Source: Gaiellasilicea sp963763755 (lineage in GTDB: Bacteria > Actinomycetota > Thermoleophilia > Gaiellales > Gaiellaceae). Taken from it: a stretch of DNA of 64,000 nucleotides. Positions 1-9,272 of this stretch are shown piece by piece (position 1 is the first letter of the stretch; each line of letters starts with the position of its first letter). The notes under the pieces are model-generated. The model searched no databases and was not told where the DNA came from. It worked only from the letters and a program-made list of their open reading frames with translations. The position numbers and the translations under genes are program-made. The stretch covers positions 1-64,000 of the forward strand of contig CAVXQE010000006.1 of assembly GCA_963763755.1 (NCBI GenBank), written 5' to 3'.

Positions 1-305
1 GGGTCGGCGCGGGCGAAGTGCCCCAACGTGTCGAAGGTGAGGATGCGGTCGAACCAGGCCTGGCTCGTGGCGGCCGGGAGCAGCAGGTCGGGCACCACGA
101 GCCAGCCGGCGGCATCCGAGGTGCGAACGAGCGCGACGGAAGGGAGCCAGCCGGTCACCTCCGTCACGTAGCCCACCGGCATCGGCACCTCGAAGCCGCT
201 CACGTAGGTGACGTTCGGCGGCGTCGCGAACAGCGCCGCGTCGAAGCCGGCCGAACGGAGGCACTCGGCCGCCCGGAGAAGCTGCTCGGCCGGCTCCGCG
301 CTCAC
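1..305 (-). CDS. M24/creatinase-type hydrolase, N-terminal domain (partial)
   Basis: The gene starts at a GTG (305-303) that overlaps the TGA stop of the upstream dehydratase gene by 4 bp, and it stays open to the window edge, about 101 codons. The residues LFATPPNVTYVSGF near position 26 match the N-terminal creatinase/aminopeptidase P domain, which precedes the metal-binding M24 domain in Xaa-Pro peptidases and related amidinohydrolases. The catalytic domain lies outside the window, so the substrate cannot be judged. The 4-bp overlap places it in one minus-strand operon with a galactonate-dehydratase-like enzyme and sugar ABC permeases. No frame break is seen in the visible part. Confidence 0.7.
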   Translation of the reverse strand, partial: MSAEPAEQLLRAAECLRSAGFDAALFATPPNVTYVSGFEVPMPVGYVTEVTGWLPSVALVRTSDAAGWLVVPDLLLPAATSQAWFDRILTFDTLGHFARAD

Positions 306-1441
306 CAGTCGGCGACCGATCCGTCTTCGTGCCAGAACTGCGGCAGGTCGACGGGCCGGTACGGATGCGCGGCGCAGACCTCGAGGTCGAGCTCGATCCC
401 GAGGCCCGGCGCGTCGGAAAGCTCGAGCCATCCGTCTCGCATAGCAAGCGGCGTGCTGAGAACGTCGTTCGTCCACGGAGGGTTGTCGAACACCCACTCG
501 AGCGCGACGAAGTTCGGCGACGCCATCGCGACGTGCGCGGAGGCGACGCCGTTGACGGGGCTCAGCGGGTTGTGCGGAGCGAGCCCCGCGTAGGCGACCT
601 CGCCCATCGCCGCGATCAGGCGCGCCTCGAGGATGCCGCCGCAATGAGAGACGTCCGGCTGGAGGAGCGACGCGGCGCGGCAGCTCGAGGATCTCGCGGA
701 AGCCCCACTTCGTGAAGAGACGCTCGCCCGGTCGCGATCGGGATGCTCGTCGCGCGCGCCACGTCGGCCATCGCGGCCGCGTTCTCGGGCAGGACGGGCT
801 CCTCGAGGAACCAGATGTCGAGCGCCTCCACCGCGCGCGCGAAGCTGATCGACATCGCCGGGGAGAGACGCCCGTGGATGTCGATGCCGATCGCCATGTC
901 CGGCCCGACCGCGTCCCGGATGGCGGCGACCACGTCGACCGCCGCGCGGTTCGTCGCCGAGGAGTCGACCGGCAGCGTCGCGTCGTGCGGGGCGACCTTG
1001 AGCGCCGTGAAGCCGGCGTCGGCGATCGCGGCGCGCGCTCTCGGCGTACTCGTCGGGCGACGTTCCGCGCGGTCCGTTCGCGTAGAGGCGGATCCGGTCG
1101 CGGCACGCGCCGCCGAGCAGCGCGTACACGGGAAGCCCGGCGGCCTTCCCCGTGATGTCCCAGAGCGCCTGCTCGATGCCGCTGATCGCGGACATCAGCA
1201 CCGGGCCGCCGCGCCAGAACGAGTGCCGGTACATGATCTGCCAGAGATGCTGGATCCGGCGAGGGTCCTGACCGTCGATCAGACGGGTGAGCTCCGCCAC
1301 CGCCGCCACGATCGTCTCCGCCTTGCCCTCGAGCGTCGCCTCGCCCAGGCCGGAGATCCCCTCGTCGGTCCGCACCTGGACCAGCACCCAGTTGCGCATG
1401 CCGCCGTCGACGACGACCGTCTCGACCCCGGTGATCCTCAT
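302..1441 (-). CDS. Enolase-superfamily (MR/MLE) sugar-acid dehydratase, galactonate dehydratase-like
   Basis: Starts MRITGVETVVVDGG at 1441. The N-terminal capping domain is followed by a barrel with the Mg2+-binding and catalytic motifs of the galactonate dehydratase (DgoD) group: DIHGR, LEEPV, TGERLFTKWGF, QPDVSHCGGI and APHNPLSPV. These enzymes remove water from a sugar acid to give a 2-keto-3-deoxy acid. Three single-base insertions (near 1037, 727 and 675) interrupt the frame; after all three the original frame returns, as expected for +1 errors. The start overlaps the permease stop by 4 bp (ATGA), so transport and dehydration are probably co-transcribed. The exact sugar acid is unknown. 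Confidence 0.85.
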   Translation of the reverse strand: MRITGVETVVVDGGMRNWVLVQVRTDEGISGLGEATLEGKAETIVAAVAELTRLIDGQDPRRIQHLWQIMYRHSFWRGGPVLMSAISGIEQALWDITGKAAGLPVYALLGGACRDRIRLYANGPRGTSPDEYAESARRDRRRRLHGAQGRPARRDAAGRLLGDEPRGGRRGRRHPGRGRAGHGDRHRHPRASLPGDVDQLRARGGGARHLVPRGARPARERGRDGRRGARDEHPDRDRASVSSRSGASARSSSCRAASLLQPDVSHCGGILEARLIAAMGEVAYAGLAPHNPLSPVNGVASAHVAMASPNFVALEWVFDNPPWTNDVLSTPLAMRDGWLELSDAPGLGIELDLEVCAAHPYRPVDLPQFWHEDGSVADW

Positions 1442-2299
1442 CCCTTCACGCTTCCGGCCGTCATGCCCGCGATGAAGCGCCGCGTCATCAGCAGGTACAG
1501 CGCGACGACCGGGAGAGCCGAGAGCACGACGCTCGCGAAGATGAGGCCCCACTCGGTGGAGTAGACGCCGAAGAAGTTGAGGATCCCGAGTGGCAGCGTC
1601 TCGACCGACGGCTTCGTGGAGAGCACGAGCGCGATGAAGAAGTCGTTCCAGATCCAGACGCCGTTCAGGATCATCACGGTCAGGATCGGAGCCATCGAGA
1701 GCGGCAGGATCACCCGCATGAACGTCTGGAAGTCGGTCGCGCCGTCGATCGTCGCCGCCTCGCTCAGCTCCTTCGGCAGCGCCTGGAAGAAGCCGACCAG
1801 CACGAGGACGCCCAGCGGGATCCCGAAGGTCGAGTAGACGAGGATCAGCGACCCGATCGACCCGAGCAGCCCGATCCAGCGCATGATGATGAAGATCGCG
1901 ACCATGATCAGCTGGACGGGAACGATCAGGCCGCCGACGAAGAGGAGCCGCAGGAACAGGCTGCCCCTGAACGGGAGCCGGGCGATCGCGTAGCTCGCGA
2001 GGCACGAGACGACCGTGCTGATGAGGACGGCCGACACGGTCACGATGGCGCTGTTCTTGACCGTCGTCGAGATGGACGCCTCGGTCCAGGCGCGGCGGTA
2101 GTTGTCAAGCTGAAATGCTGCGGCAGCCCGAACGGGCGGCGAAGAACTCCTCGACCGACTTGAACGAGCCGAGGACGAGGAAGTAGATCGGCGCGATCAC
2201 GAGGACGCACGCGAGGATCAGGACGCTGTGCGACCCGAACCACGCCACGAAGGCGCGCCGGCGCCTCAGGCCGCGCGGGCTAGTAGACGCGACGCTCAC
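1438..2299 (-). CDS. Carbohydrate ABC transporter permease, MalG type
   Basis: Second membrane subunit of a CUT1-type sugar importer. It begins at a GTG at 2299, overlapping the end of the first permease by 20 bp. It has a hydrophobic N-terminal helix, further membrane segments, and the cytoplasmic EAA loop (ELSEAATIDGATDFQTF) that docks the ATPase. It ends FIAGMTAGSVKG, the usual MalG-like C-terminus. Frame breaks near 2130 and 2105 must be corrected to join the N-terminus to the rest; about 287 codons in total, normal for the family. Confidence 0.88.
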
Positions 2300-3238
2300 G
2301 TCTGCTGAGGTAGACGAGCAGGACGGCGGCCACGACGCCGAGGAAGACGAAGAGGACGATCCCCTGCGCCATCGCGTAGCTCATCTGGGTCGTGTCGACG
2401 TACGAGCCCTTGCCGAAGGCGTTGCCGTAGATCACCGTCCCCATCACGAGCGTCGCGCCGTTCGGCGCGCCGATCGCGCCGCCGATCACGTAGACGAGGT
2501 CGAACGCCCGGAAGGCGAAGATCGCGAGCAGGACGTTGACGACGGTGAAGGCGGGGGCGAGGTACGGCAGGGTGACGTGGCGGAAGACGTTGAGCGTCGT
2601 CGCGCCGTCGGTGACGGCCGCCTCCTTCATCTCCGGAGGGACGTTCTGCAGCCCCGCCATGAAGATCACCGTCGCGAGGGCGTTCCACTGCCAGGCGAGC
2701 GCGACGGTGATCGCGCCAGGGCGGTGCTCGGGTCGGCGAGCCACGTGTGCTGCAGGGAGCCGAGGCCGACCGCCTCGAGCCCGGGGTTGACGACGCCGAT
2801 GTTCGGGCTGAGCAGCACCTCGAAGATGAAGCCCGTGACGACCGGCGAGAGGATGTACGGGAGGAAGATGATCGCCCGGTAGGGGCCGCGCATCCACGAC
2901 TTGCGGTCGAGCAGGACCGCGAGGAACAGCGAGAGCGTGTTCGTCATCACGAACAGCGCGATGAAGATCCAGACGTTGTGGAGGGCAGCGCTGCGGAACT
3001 CGCCGTCCTCGAAGACGCGCTTGAAGTTGTCGAGGCCGATGAAGTCGCCGATCGGCCCGAGGCCGCTCCAGTCGTACAGGGCGAGCCAGTACGAGGCGAG
3101 CGTGGGAAGGATGAAGAACGCGAGGTAGAGCGCGACCGCCGGCAGGAGGAACCACACGTGAGGCCGGGGGCGGCGGATCGCCTTCGCGACCCGCCGCCCC
3201 CGCGGCACCGTTGCCGGCACGTCGGGCGTCAAGTCCAA
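2280..3238 (-). CDS. Carbohydrate ABC transporter permease, MalF/UgpA type
   Basis: First membrane subunit of the same importer. The start is a TTG at 3238, 9 bp after the binding-protein stop. A helix at about residues 28-50 (HVWFLLPAVALYLAFFILP) is followed by five more predicted membrane segments and the EAA loop (EMKEAAVTDGATTLNVF). One frame break near 2718 separates the N-terminal 170 residues from the C-terminus. The order binding protein, MalF-type, MalG-type is typical of CUT1 operons. Confidence 0.87.
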
Positions 3239-3247
3239 CGAGTGGCC

Positions 3248-4565
3248 TTACGCCTTCTTGTTGGGCTTGATGCTGGCCTGCACCTTCTGGGCGAACTCGG
3301 CCGCGGTGAGGTCGCCCGTGAAGATCCCACCGGCGCTCGTGACGGCCCCGAACGTGCCCCCGGTCTCCGGCTGCGAGTACCAGACCGGGATGTCCGGCGC
3401 GCCCGCGAGCACCATCTCGCGACCGACCCGGTTGCTGCGGCTCGGCACGACGCCGACGGCGATCGGCCGGGCCAGCTCGTTGGCGACCACCTGCTGGGCG
3501 CCCTTCGACGAGAGCCAGTTCACGAGCGTCGTCGCCTCCGGCTTGTGGCTCGACTTCGCGTTGACCGTGTAGAGCAGCTCCATGCCGGTGACGGTCACGT
3601 GGCTCCTGCCGCTTCGGGGACGGGAACCCGAAGACGCCGACGTCGACCTTCGGGTTCACCTGCTTGTAGCCCGTGTAGTCGGCCGAGCCTCCGATCAGCA
3701 TCGCGGTCCGTCCCTGCGCGAACAGCGCCTTCCCTTCGGCGTACGAGACCGCCTGGAAGCCGTCGTTGTAGTACTCCTGCAGGTCGATCATCAGCTGCGC
3801 GGCCCTCACGACCTGCTTCTCGGTGACCTTACGGGTGCCGCGGCGCAGCCCTCGGTACCCGTCCTGGCCGAGGATCGACGAGGCGGCCATGATGTAGAAG
3901 AAGTACGGGATGATCATGTCCTTGGCGGGCATCGACCACGGCGTCACCCCCTCGTCGCTTCAGCTTCTTCGTCACGGCCAGCAGCTGAGGCCAGTTCGTC
4001 GGGGGCTTCAGCCCGTACTTCTTGAAGATCGGCCGCTGGTAGAAGATCCCCACGGTGTAGGCCGCCAGCGGCGAGCCGTACACGTGATCGTTGAAGGCGA
4101 CCTGCGCCCGCGCCGCCGGGATCAGCCTGCCGAGCGGAATCTTCCCGTCCAGCGGGATGATCTGCTTGGCCTTCGCGCCGACGCGGATCGCATCGCCCTC
4201 GATCCAGCCGATCACGTCGGGTGCGGCGCCACCCGCGAGCGCGGTGTTGAGCGCGGCCGTGTACTGCGGTCCCGGCTTGTAGCTGAGCTCGACCTCGATG
4301 CCCGGGTGGGTCTTCTCGAAGGCTGCGATGAGCCGGTCGAGGACGGGCTTCCACTCCGGGTGGTTGCCCCACATGGAGATCTTCGTCGTCGTGCGGTGCG
4401 TCGGGCGGGCGCGGTGCTACCTGCGAAGGCAGGCGTCGCGCCGGCGAGCCCGCCGACTGCGCCGGCGGCCAGGATGCCGCCGAACCCCTTGAGTGCACCC
4501 GCCCGCGTGAGGCCGCCTCCCACCTCTCCGGACTCGACCTGCGGGCCCTTGCGCTCTTGCGTCAT
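3248..4565 (-). CDS. Extracellular sugar-binding protein of ABC transporter
   Basis: The ATG at 4565 is preceded by a purine-rich AAAGGGAAG ribosome site. A signal region with a hydrophobic Ala/Gly stretch (GGILAAGAVGGLAGATPAFAG) suggests export. The mature part has the family-1 solute-binding fold: HPGIEVELSYKPG, APDVIGWIEGDA, a conserved mid region (GQDGYRGLRRG) and the C-terminal TAAEFAQKVQ helix. Three frame breaks (near 4410, 3955 and 3608) interrupt it; about 438 codons when joined. It heads the minus-strand operon and should deliver a carbohydrate to the two permeases that follow. Confidence 0.85.
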
Positions 4566-4833
4566 GCCACTTCCCTTTCTCGATAAGGGCTGCTCGGACA
4601 CGGTCGTTGCGCGGTCTGGCTGCCTGCTCACCTCCTCGATCAGGTGACGATGGGTCGGCAACGCCGGCTGATCATGTAACGCATCGGCCAGGTTGTTGCA
4701 CCTCCAAACGACAGGGGGCTAGACTAGGCTCGGCCGTGGCAGATTGTCAACCATCGCCCGATTGTCGACGATCGCTGCCCGCCGGAGCTGCTGCGCGACA
4801 CGACCCTCCAGGGACTCGCCCGGGGGTAGCGAC
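4566..4833. promoter_or_regulatory. Divergent regulatory region between binding-protein gene and ABC ATPase
   Basis: This 268-bp stretch separates two divergent transport genes and shows no convincing gene. On the plus strand a TAGGCT box (4725-4730) could be a -10 for the ATPase. Just downstream lie two imperfect 18-bp tandem units, 4742-4759 and 4760-4777, each starting GATTGTC, with TTGTCAACCA and TTGTCGACGA cores. These resemble GntR/FadR-type operators (GT-N2-AC) and would overlap the early transcript. Regulator assignment is inference. Confidence 0.4.
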
Positions 4834-5717
4834 TTGGCATCGGTCACGTTCGACGGAGTCGCGAAGGTCTTCCCCGACGGCACGCGCGCCGTTGACGGGT
4901 TGAGCCTCGAGGTACGCGACGGCGAGTTCATGGTCTTCGTCGGACCGTCCGGATGTGGGAAGACGACGGCGCTCCGGATGGTCGCGGGCCTCGAGGACGT
5001 GACCGAGGGGACCATCCGCATCGGCGACACGGTCGCCAACGACGTGCTGCCGCGGGAGCGGGACATCGCGATGGTGTTCCAGAACTACGCGCTCTATCCG
5101 CACATGTCCGTGGCCGACAACATCGCCTTCGGTCTGAGGATGCGGAAGGTCCCGAAGGCTCAGATCGAGGAGCGCGTCGAGGAGATCGCGGGTGTGCTCC
5201 GCCTGACGGAGCTCATGGCGCGACGGCCGAGAGCGCTCTCGGGCGGTCAGCGCCAGCGGGTCGCGATGGGCCGCGCGATCATTCGCAATCCACGGGTCCT
5301 GCTGATGGACGAGCCGCTCTCGAACCTCGACGCCAAGCTGCGCGTCCAGATGCGGGCCGAGATCGCCCGCATCCAGGGCGAGATCGGCACGACGACCATC
5401 TACGTCACCCACGATCAGGTCGAGGCGATGACGATGGGCGATCGAGTCGTCGTTCTGAGGAAAGGGCAGCTGCAGCAGGTCGACATCCCCCAGCACCTCT
5501 ACGAGCGACCCGTCAACCTCTTCGTCGCGAGCTTCATGGGCAGCCCGTCGATGAACTTCATGCGGGCGACGCTCGAGCGTGACGGCGCGGGCCTCGTCTG
5601 CCTGATCGGCGAGCAGCGACTCACGGTCTCGCCCGAGACCGCGGCGTCACGTCCGCAGCTCGAGCGCTACGTCGGCGGGACACTCGGCGTGGGCATCCGC
5701 TCCGAGCACGTGCAGGA
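4834..5717 (+). CDS. Sugar ABC transporter ATPase (UgpC/MsmX type), 3' end missing
   Basis: Starts at a TTG at 4834 after CGGGGG; an upstream TTG at 4744 is possible but adds low-complexity sequence. It carries Walker A GPSGCGKTT, the Q-loop in VFQNYALYPHM, signature LSGGQRQRVAMG, Walker B VLLMDEP, and the switch histidine in YVTHDQVEAMTMGDR. The regulatory TOBE domain is cut: homology stops at GIRSEHVQDA (about 5717), some 70 residues short of the family length and of the intact paralogue at 42981-44199. Beyond that point the same bases read as a DUF2079 gene on the other strand. It would energise the permeases at 1438-3238. Confidence 0.85.
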
Positions 5718-6023
5718 TGCCGCTGTCGCGACGGCCACGGCGACCGTCTGCACGACGAGCAGGAGCTCGGGGCTCGGCCAGAGCCACCAGAGAGGTGTCA
5801 GCAGCACGAGCAATGGGTCGAAGTGCGCCCCCAGACGCGAGATCTGCTCGCCGTGTACGTCCGTCACCGACAGCAGGTCGCCGTGCGCCGTCGACCAGAG
5901 CGCCTGCGTCATGTTGCCGAGGTCGAAGCGACCGCTCTCGAAGGCGCGGTGGCGAAGCACAGCGAGCGTGCCGACGCCTGCGAAGGCCGAGGCTGCCAAC
6001 CAGACGACAAGCCGTTCTCTCAT
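5718..6023 (-). pseudogene. DUF2079 membrane protein, N-terminal fragment
   Basis: Starts at ATG 6023 with a 4-bp ATGA overlap with the preceding glycosyltransferase. About 100 residues remain: a first membrane helix (LVVWLAASAFAGVGTLAVL), then the DUF2079 hallmark FDLGNMTQALWSTAHG and HFDPLLVLLTPLWWLWPSP. Family members are polytopic proteins of roughly 450-550 residues that resemble membrane glycosyltransferases. Homology stops near 5718, where the opposite strand becomes the ABC ATPase. The fragment is either a real deletion product or an assembly junction. Confidence 0.75.
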
Positions 6024-7111
6024 GCGCCGATCAGGTTCTCGAGCAGCCCCCGCCAGCGCTGCCCGAGTACGTCTTCGCTCGCCTGGCTCCGGTAAGCCTC
6101 GAGCCCGCCCTTACCGAGCCGCTGCGACAGAACGCCTGGTCGGCGGCGAGCCGACGGACGGCGTCCGCGAGCGCGGCAGGGTCGCCCGGCGGGACGAGTA
6201 ACGCGCTCTCCCCGTCGCGCAGGAGCTCGCGGGCCGCGGGCGTGTCGGCGGTGACAAGACGGCGTTCCGCACGCGAGTGCCTGGAACGCCTTGTTCGGGA
6301 TCACGCGCGCGGCCTTGGCGGACGTGCCGAAGACGCCCAGCGCACAGCCCGCCTGGTGGAGCGCCGCAGGCAGCTGCTCGTACTCGATCCAGTCAATCCA
6401 CCCGACGTTCGGCGGTCGCTCCTGCAGGAGATGGTCGAGCTGGCCGCTCCCGACGATCCGGAACGGAAGGTCCGGAGCGAGCCGCGCCGCCGCGAGGATC
6501 GTCTCGATGCCGTGCAGCGGGATCAGCTTGCCGACGAAGAGTGCGCGGAAGAGGTCGGGCGCGCTCCAGGCCGGGCGTGAAGAGCCGTTCCTCGGCGCCC
6601 ACGAAGCAGACGGTGACACGGTCGGCCGGGAGACCGCCAAGGGCAGCGAGCGAGCGAGCGTTCTGCTCTGTGTCGGCGACGACGAGGTCGGCGCGGCGGA
6701 GGGCGAACCTGTCGAGTCCGCGCAGCACGCGCGCTGCGGGCGAGCCCGTCGCGAAGCGCCGGCGGTCCTCGACAAGCGTCTCGCGGAGGGACACAGCGGG
6801 TTGAAGACAAGCGGGCGACCGCGCGCGAGCAGCCGTGCGGCGGGTAGGTCGAACTGGCCCGGATAGCCGACGATCGCGACGTCGGGACTGCCTCGCACGC
6901 TGCGCCCGCCTGCGAGCAGCCGCGCCTGCGCGGCGAGGAGTCGCACCACTGCGGACGGCCCGAGCGACCATTTGTGCCGCCGCCCCTCCCACACGCTTAC
7001 GTGGTGCTCGAGCACCTCGACGCCGGCTCGCCGCAGGCACGGAGATCCACCTGCGCGTTGCGTGGGGTGGCTCCCCGCTCGTACGTCCCGACCGTAGAGG
7101 ACGCGCTTTAC
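6020..7111 (-). CDS. GT4-family glycosyltransferase (frame-interrupted)
   Basis: Reading across breaks near 7098, 6795, 6575 and 6265 gives a GT-B glycosyltransferase. The N-terminal part has VGTYERGATPRNAQV and RRAGVEVLEHHVSVWE; the middle has DLVVADTEQNARSLAALGG; the C-terminal donor site has FVGKLIPLHGIETI and NKAFQALACGTP. The true start is unclear: the natural position (7111-7109) reads GTA right after the upstream stop, perhaps a misread GTG. It sits between a GT2 enzyme and DUF2079, suggesting assembly of a cell-surface glycan or glycolipid at the membrane. Confidence 0.7.
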   Translation of the reverse strand, partial: VKRVLYGRDVRAGSHPTQRAGGSPCLRRAGVEVLEHHVSVWEGRRHKWSLGPSAVVRLLAAQARLLAGGRSVRGSPDVAIVGYPGQFDLPAARLLARGRPLVFNPLCPSARRLSRTAGASRRARPQRACCADSTGSPSAAPTSSSPTQSRTLARSLPLAVSRPTVSPSASWAPRNGSSRPAWSAPDLFRALFVGKLIPLHGIETILAAARLAPDLPFRIVGSGQLDHLLQERPPNVGWIDWIEYEQLPAALHQAGCALGVFGTSAKAARVIPNKAFQALACGTPSCHRRHARGPRAPARRGERVTRPAGRPCRARGRRPSARRRPGVLSQRLGKGGLEAYRSQASEDVLGQRWRGLLENLIGA

Positions 7112-8054
7112 CTAGCGCAGGATCCCTCGTCCACGTGCAGCTGCGAGGTGCGCCCGCCCGCCAAGCCGTTCCTCGTGGTGGCTGGCGGACAGCTCGCTCA
7201 CGAGGCCGAGCAACACGAGCTGGACGCCGACGACGAGGAGCAGCTCCAAGGGTCAGCAATGGCCGGTGGCCGATCGCCTCGCCGGTGAGCTTCAGCACGG
7301 TCAGGTAGACGAGCAGGAGCATCCCGAGCGCACCGAGGGCGAGCCCGAGCCCGCCGAGGAGGTGCAGCGGCCGCTGGCCGAAGCGGGTCAGGAACTTGAC
7401 CGTCAGCAGGTCGAGGAACCCCTTGACGAACCGCGCGACGCCGTACTTGCGACGGCCGAACTTGCGCGGCCGGTGGTTGACCACGATCTCGCCGACGCGG
7501 AAGCCGCGGGCGTGCGCCAGGACCGGGACGAACCGGTGCAGCTCGCCGTAGATGCCGACCTCGCGCGAGCACCTCGCGGCGGTAGAGCCTTGAAGCCGCA
7601 GTTGTGGTCGTGGAGCCGGCAGCCGGTCAGGCCGGCTGACCATCCAGTTGAAGACGCGGCTGGGACAGACCTTGTGCCAGGGGTCGTGCCGGGTCTTCTT
7701 CCAGCCGCTGACGACGTCGAAGCCCTCGTCGAGCTGTCTCGAGGAAGCGGGGGATCTCGGCCGGGTCGTCCTGGAGGTCGGCGTCGAGCGTGAAGACGAC
7801 GTCGCCCCGGGCCGCCTGGAACCCGGCCGGGAGCGCCGCCGCCTTGCCGAAGTTGCGGCGGAACCGGACGCCGCGGACGCTCTCGTGCGCAGCGTGGAGC
7901 CGGGTGAGCTCGTCCCACGAGCCGTCGGTCTGCCGTCGTCCACGAAGACCGCCTCCCACGGTGTCCCGAGCGGATCGAGCGCCGCTCCGAGCTCGTCGTG
8001 GAGGAGCGCGACACTGCGTTCCTCGTCGTGCACGGGGATGACCACCGAGATCAC
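7112..8054 (-). CDS. GT2-family glycosyltransferase, dolichol-phosphate-mannose-synthase-like
   Basis: Starts at GTG 8054, which follows a TACGCT box by 7 nt. The N-terminal motif ISVVIPVHDEERSV, the DXD-type TLDADLQDDPAEIP and the conserved HRFVPVLAHARGFRVGEIVV with NHRPRKFGRRKYG place it with polyprenyl-phosphate sugar transferases (GtrB/DPM1-like), which load sugars onto lipid carriers. Two C-terminal membrane helices follow (LHLLGGLGLALGALGMLLLV and a Leu/Val-rich one near 7200). Frame breaks occur near 7930, 7740, 7640, 7575 and 7250. It is divergent from moeA with a shared promoter region. Confidence 0.75.
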
Positions 8055-8060
8055 GGCCGT

Positions 8061-8067
8061 TAGCGTA
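8061..8067. promoter_or_regulatory. Candidate shared bidirectional -10 element (GT2 / moeA)
   Basis: The heptamer TAGCGTA holds TAGCGT on the plus strand (8061-8066) and TACGCT on the minus strand (8067-8062), both fitting the TANNNT -10 pattern. The GT2 start codon (8054) lies 7 nt beyond the minus box, and the moeA ATG (8076) lies 9 nt beyond the plus box. The same layout recurs at 59858-59864. Confidence 0.45.
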
Positions 8068-8075
8068 TGTGCCTG

Positions 8076-9266
8076 ATGGCCGGGCTGCTGACGATCGAAG
8101 AGGCGCTCGCGGCGGTGCTGGCGCGCGTCCGGCCGCTTCCGTCCGAGCCGGTCGCGCTCGAGACGGCGGTGGGGCGGGTGCTCGCGGAGGACACGGTCGC
8201 CCGGGTCGACCTGCCGCCGTTTCGGAGCTCCGCGATGGACGGGTTCGCCGTCCGCGCCGCCGACCTCCCTGGCTCGCTGCCGGTCGTCTTCCGGATTGCG
8301 GCAGGCCGGCCCGCGGGTCGCGCGCTGGAGCCCGGCGAGGCGATGGGCATCGCCACGGGGGGCACCGTTCCCGACGGTGCCGATTCCGTCGTCCCGATCG
8401 AACTTGTTGTCGATAAAGACAACAGAATCGAGGTCGTGGACCCGATCGAGAGTGGCGCGCACGTCCGCCCGGTCGGCGGAGACGTGCGCGCAGGCGATGC
8501 GCTGCTTCCGGCAGGCACGCGGCTGGGCGCTTCGCAGGTCGGCGCACTCGCTGCGGGCGGTATTGCGGAGGTCGTCTGCGCGCGAAGGCCGACGGTCGCG
8601 GTGCTGAGCACGGGTACCGAGCTCCGTCGTCCCGGCGAGACGCTCGGCCCGGGTGAGATCTACGAGTCGAACTCGGTGATGCTCGCAGCCGCCTTTGCAG
8701 CGGCCGGCGCCGTGGTCGAGCGGCTCGAGGCAGTGGCGGACGATGCGGAGGCCCACCGGGATGCGCTCGAGCGAGGTCTGCAGGCCGACGTTCTCGTCAG
8801 CTCGGGGGGAGTCTCGGTCGGCCCACACGATCTCGTCCGGCGCGTGTCGGCCGAGCTCGGAGTCGAGGAGGTCTTCTGGGGCGTCGCCGTCAAACCGGGG
8901 AAGCCGCTCGCCTTCGGCGTACGGGACGGAACGCTCGTGTTCGGACTCCCCGGCAACCCCGTCTCGTCACTCGTCTCCGTCGAGCTGTTCGTGCGTCCGG
9001 CGCTGGCGGCTCTCCAGGGCGCCGAGCCAGGCCCGCACTACGAGCGGGCGGTGCTGACGACCCCGCTGCGCCGGAACGGGGCGCGCGACGAGTTCGTCCG
9101 TGCGCGAACCTCGTACGACGGGGACGAGACGAACGTCACGCCGCTCTCCGGCCAGGAGTCGCACATGATCGTCCGGGCGGCAACCGCCGACGCGCTCGTC
9201 CACGTGCCTGCGGGCGAGGGTGAGCTCGCGACTGGCACGCGCGTCCGGATCCTCCGCCTGGGCTAA
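8076..9266 (+). CDS. moeA: Molybdopterin molybdenumtransferase MoeA
   Basis: MoeA inserts molybdate into adenylated molybdopterin in the cytoplasm, the last step of molybdenum cofactor synthesis. The protein is intact, about 396 residues, with PPFRSSAMDGFAV near residue 45, the MoCF/MogA-like domain motifs STGTELRRPGETL, SSGGVSVGPHD and FGLPGNPVSS, and a C-terminal MoeA-IV domain. I prefer ATG 8076; an in-frame ATG lies 9 bp upstream at 8067. Other cofactor genes, moaC and mog, lie 8 kb away at 16633-17560, so the pathway is split in this window. Confidence 0.93.
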   Translation: MAGLLTIEEALAAVLARVRPLPSEPVALETAVGRVLAEDTVARVDLPPFRSSAMDGFAVRAADLPGSLPVVFRIAAGRPAGRALEPGEAMGIATGGTVPDGADSVVPIELVVDKDNRIEVVDPIESGAHVRPVGGDVRAGDALLPAGTRLGASQVGALAAGGIAEVVCARRPTVAVLSTGTELRRPGETLGPGEIYESNSVMLAAAFAAAGAVVERLEAVADDAEAHRDALERGLQADVLVSSGGVSVGPHDLVRRVSAELGVEEVFWGVAVKPGKPLAFGVRDGTLVFGLPGNPVSSLVSVELFVRPALAALQGAEPGPHYERAVLTTPLRRNGARDEFVRARTSYDGDETNVTPLSGQESHMIVRAATADALVHVPAGEGELATGTRVRILRLG

Positions 9267-9272
9267 CGATCG

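Noticed and set aside
302..2005. A single long minus-strand open frame spanning the dehydratase and permease
   Set aside because: It arises because three +1 errors in the dehydratase restore the permease shadow frame. Protein motifs show two separate genes with an ATGA junction at 1438-1441.
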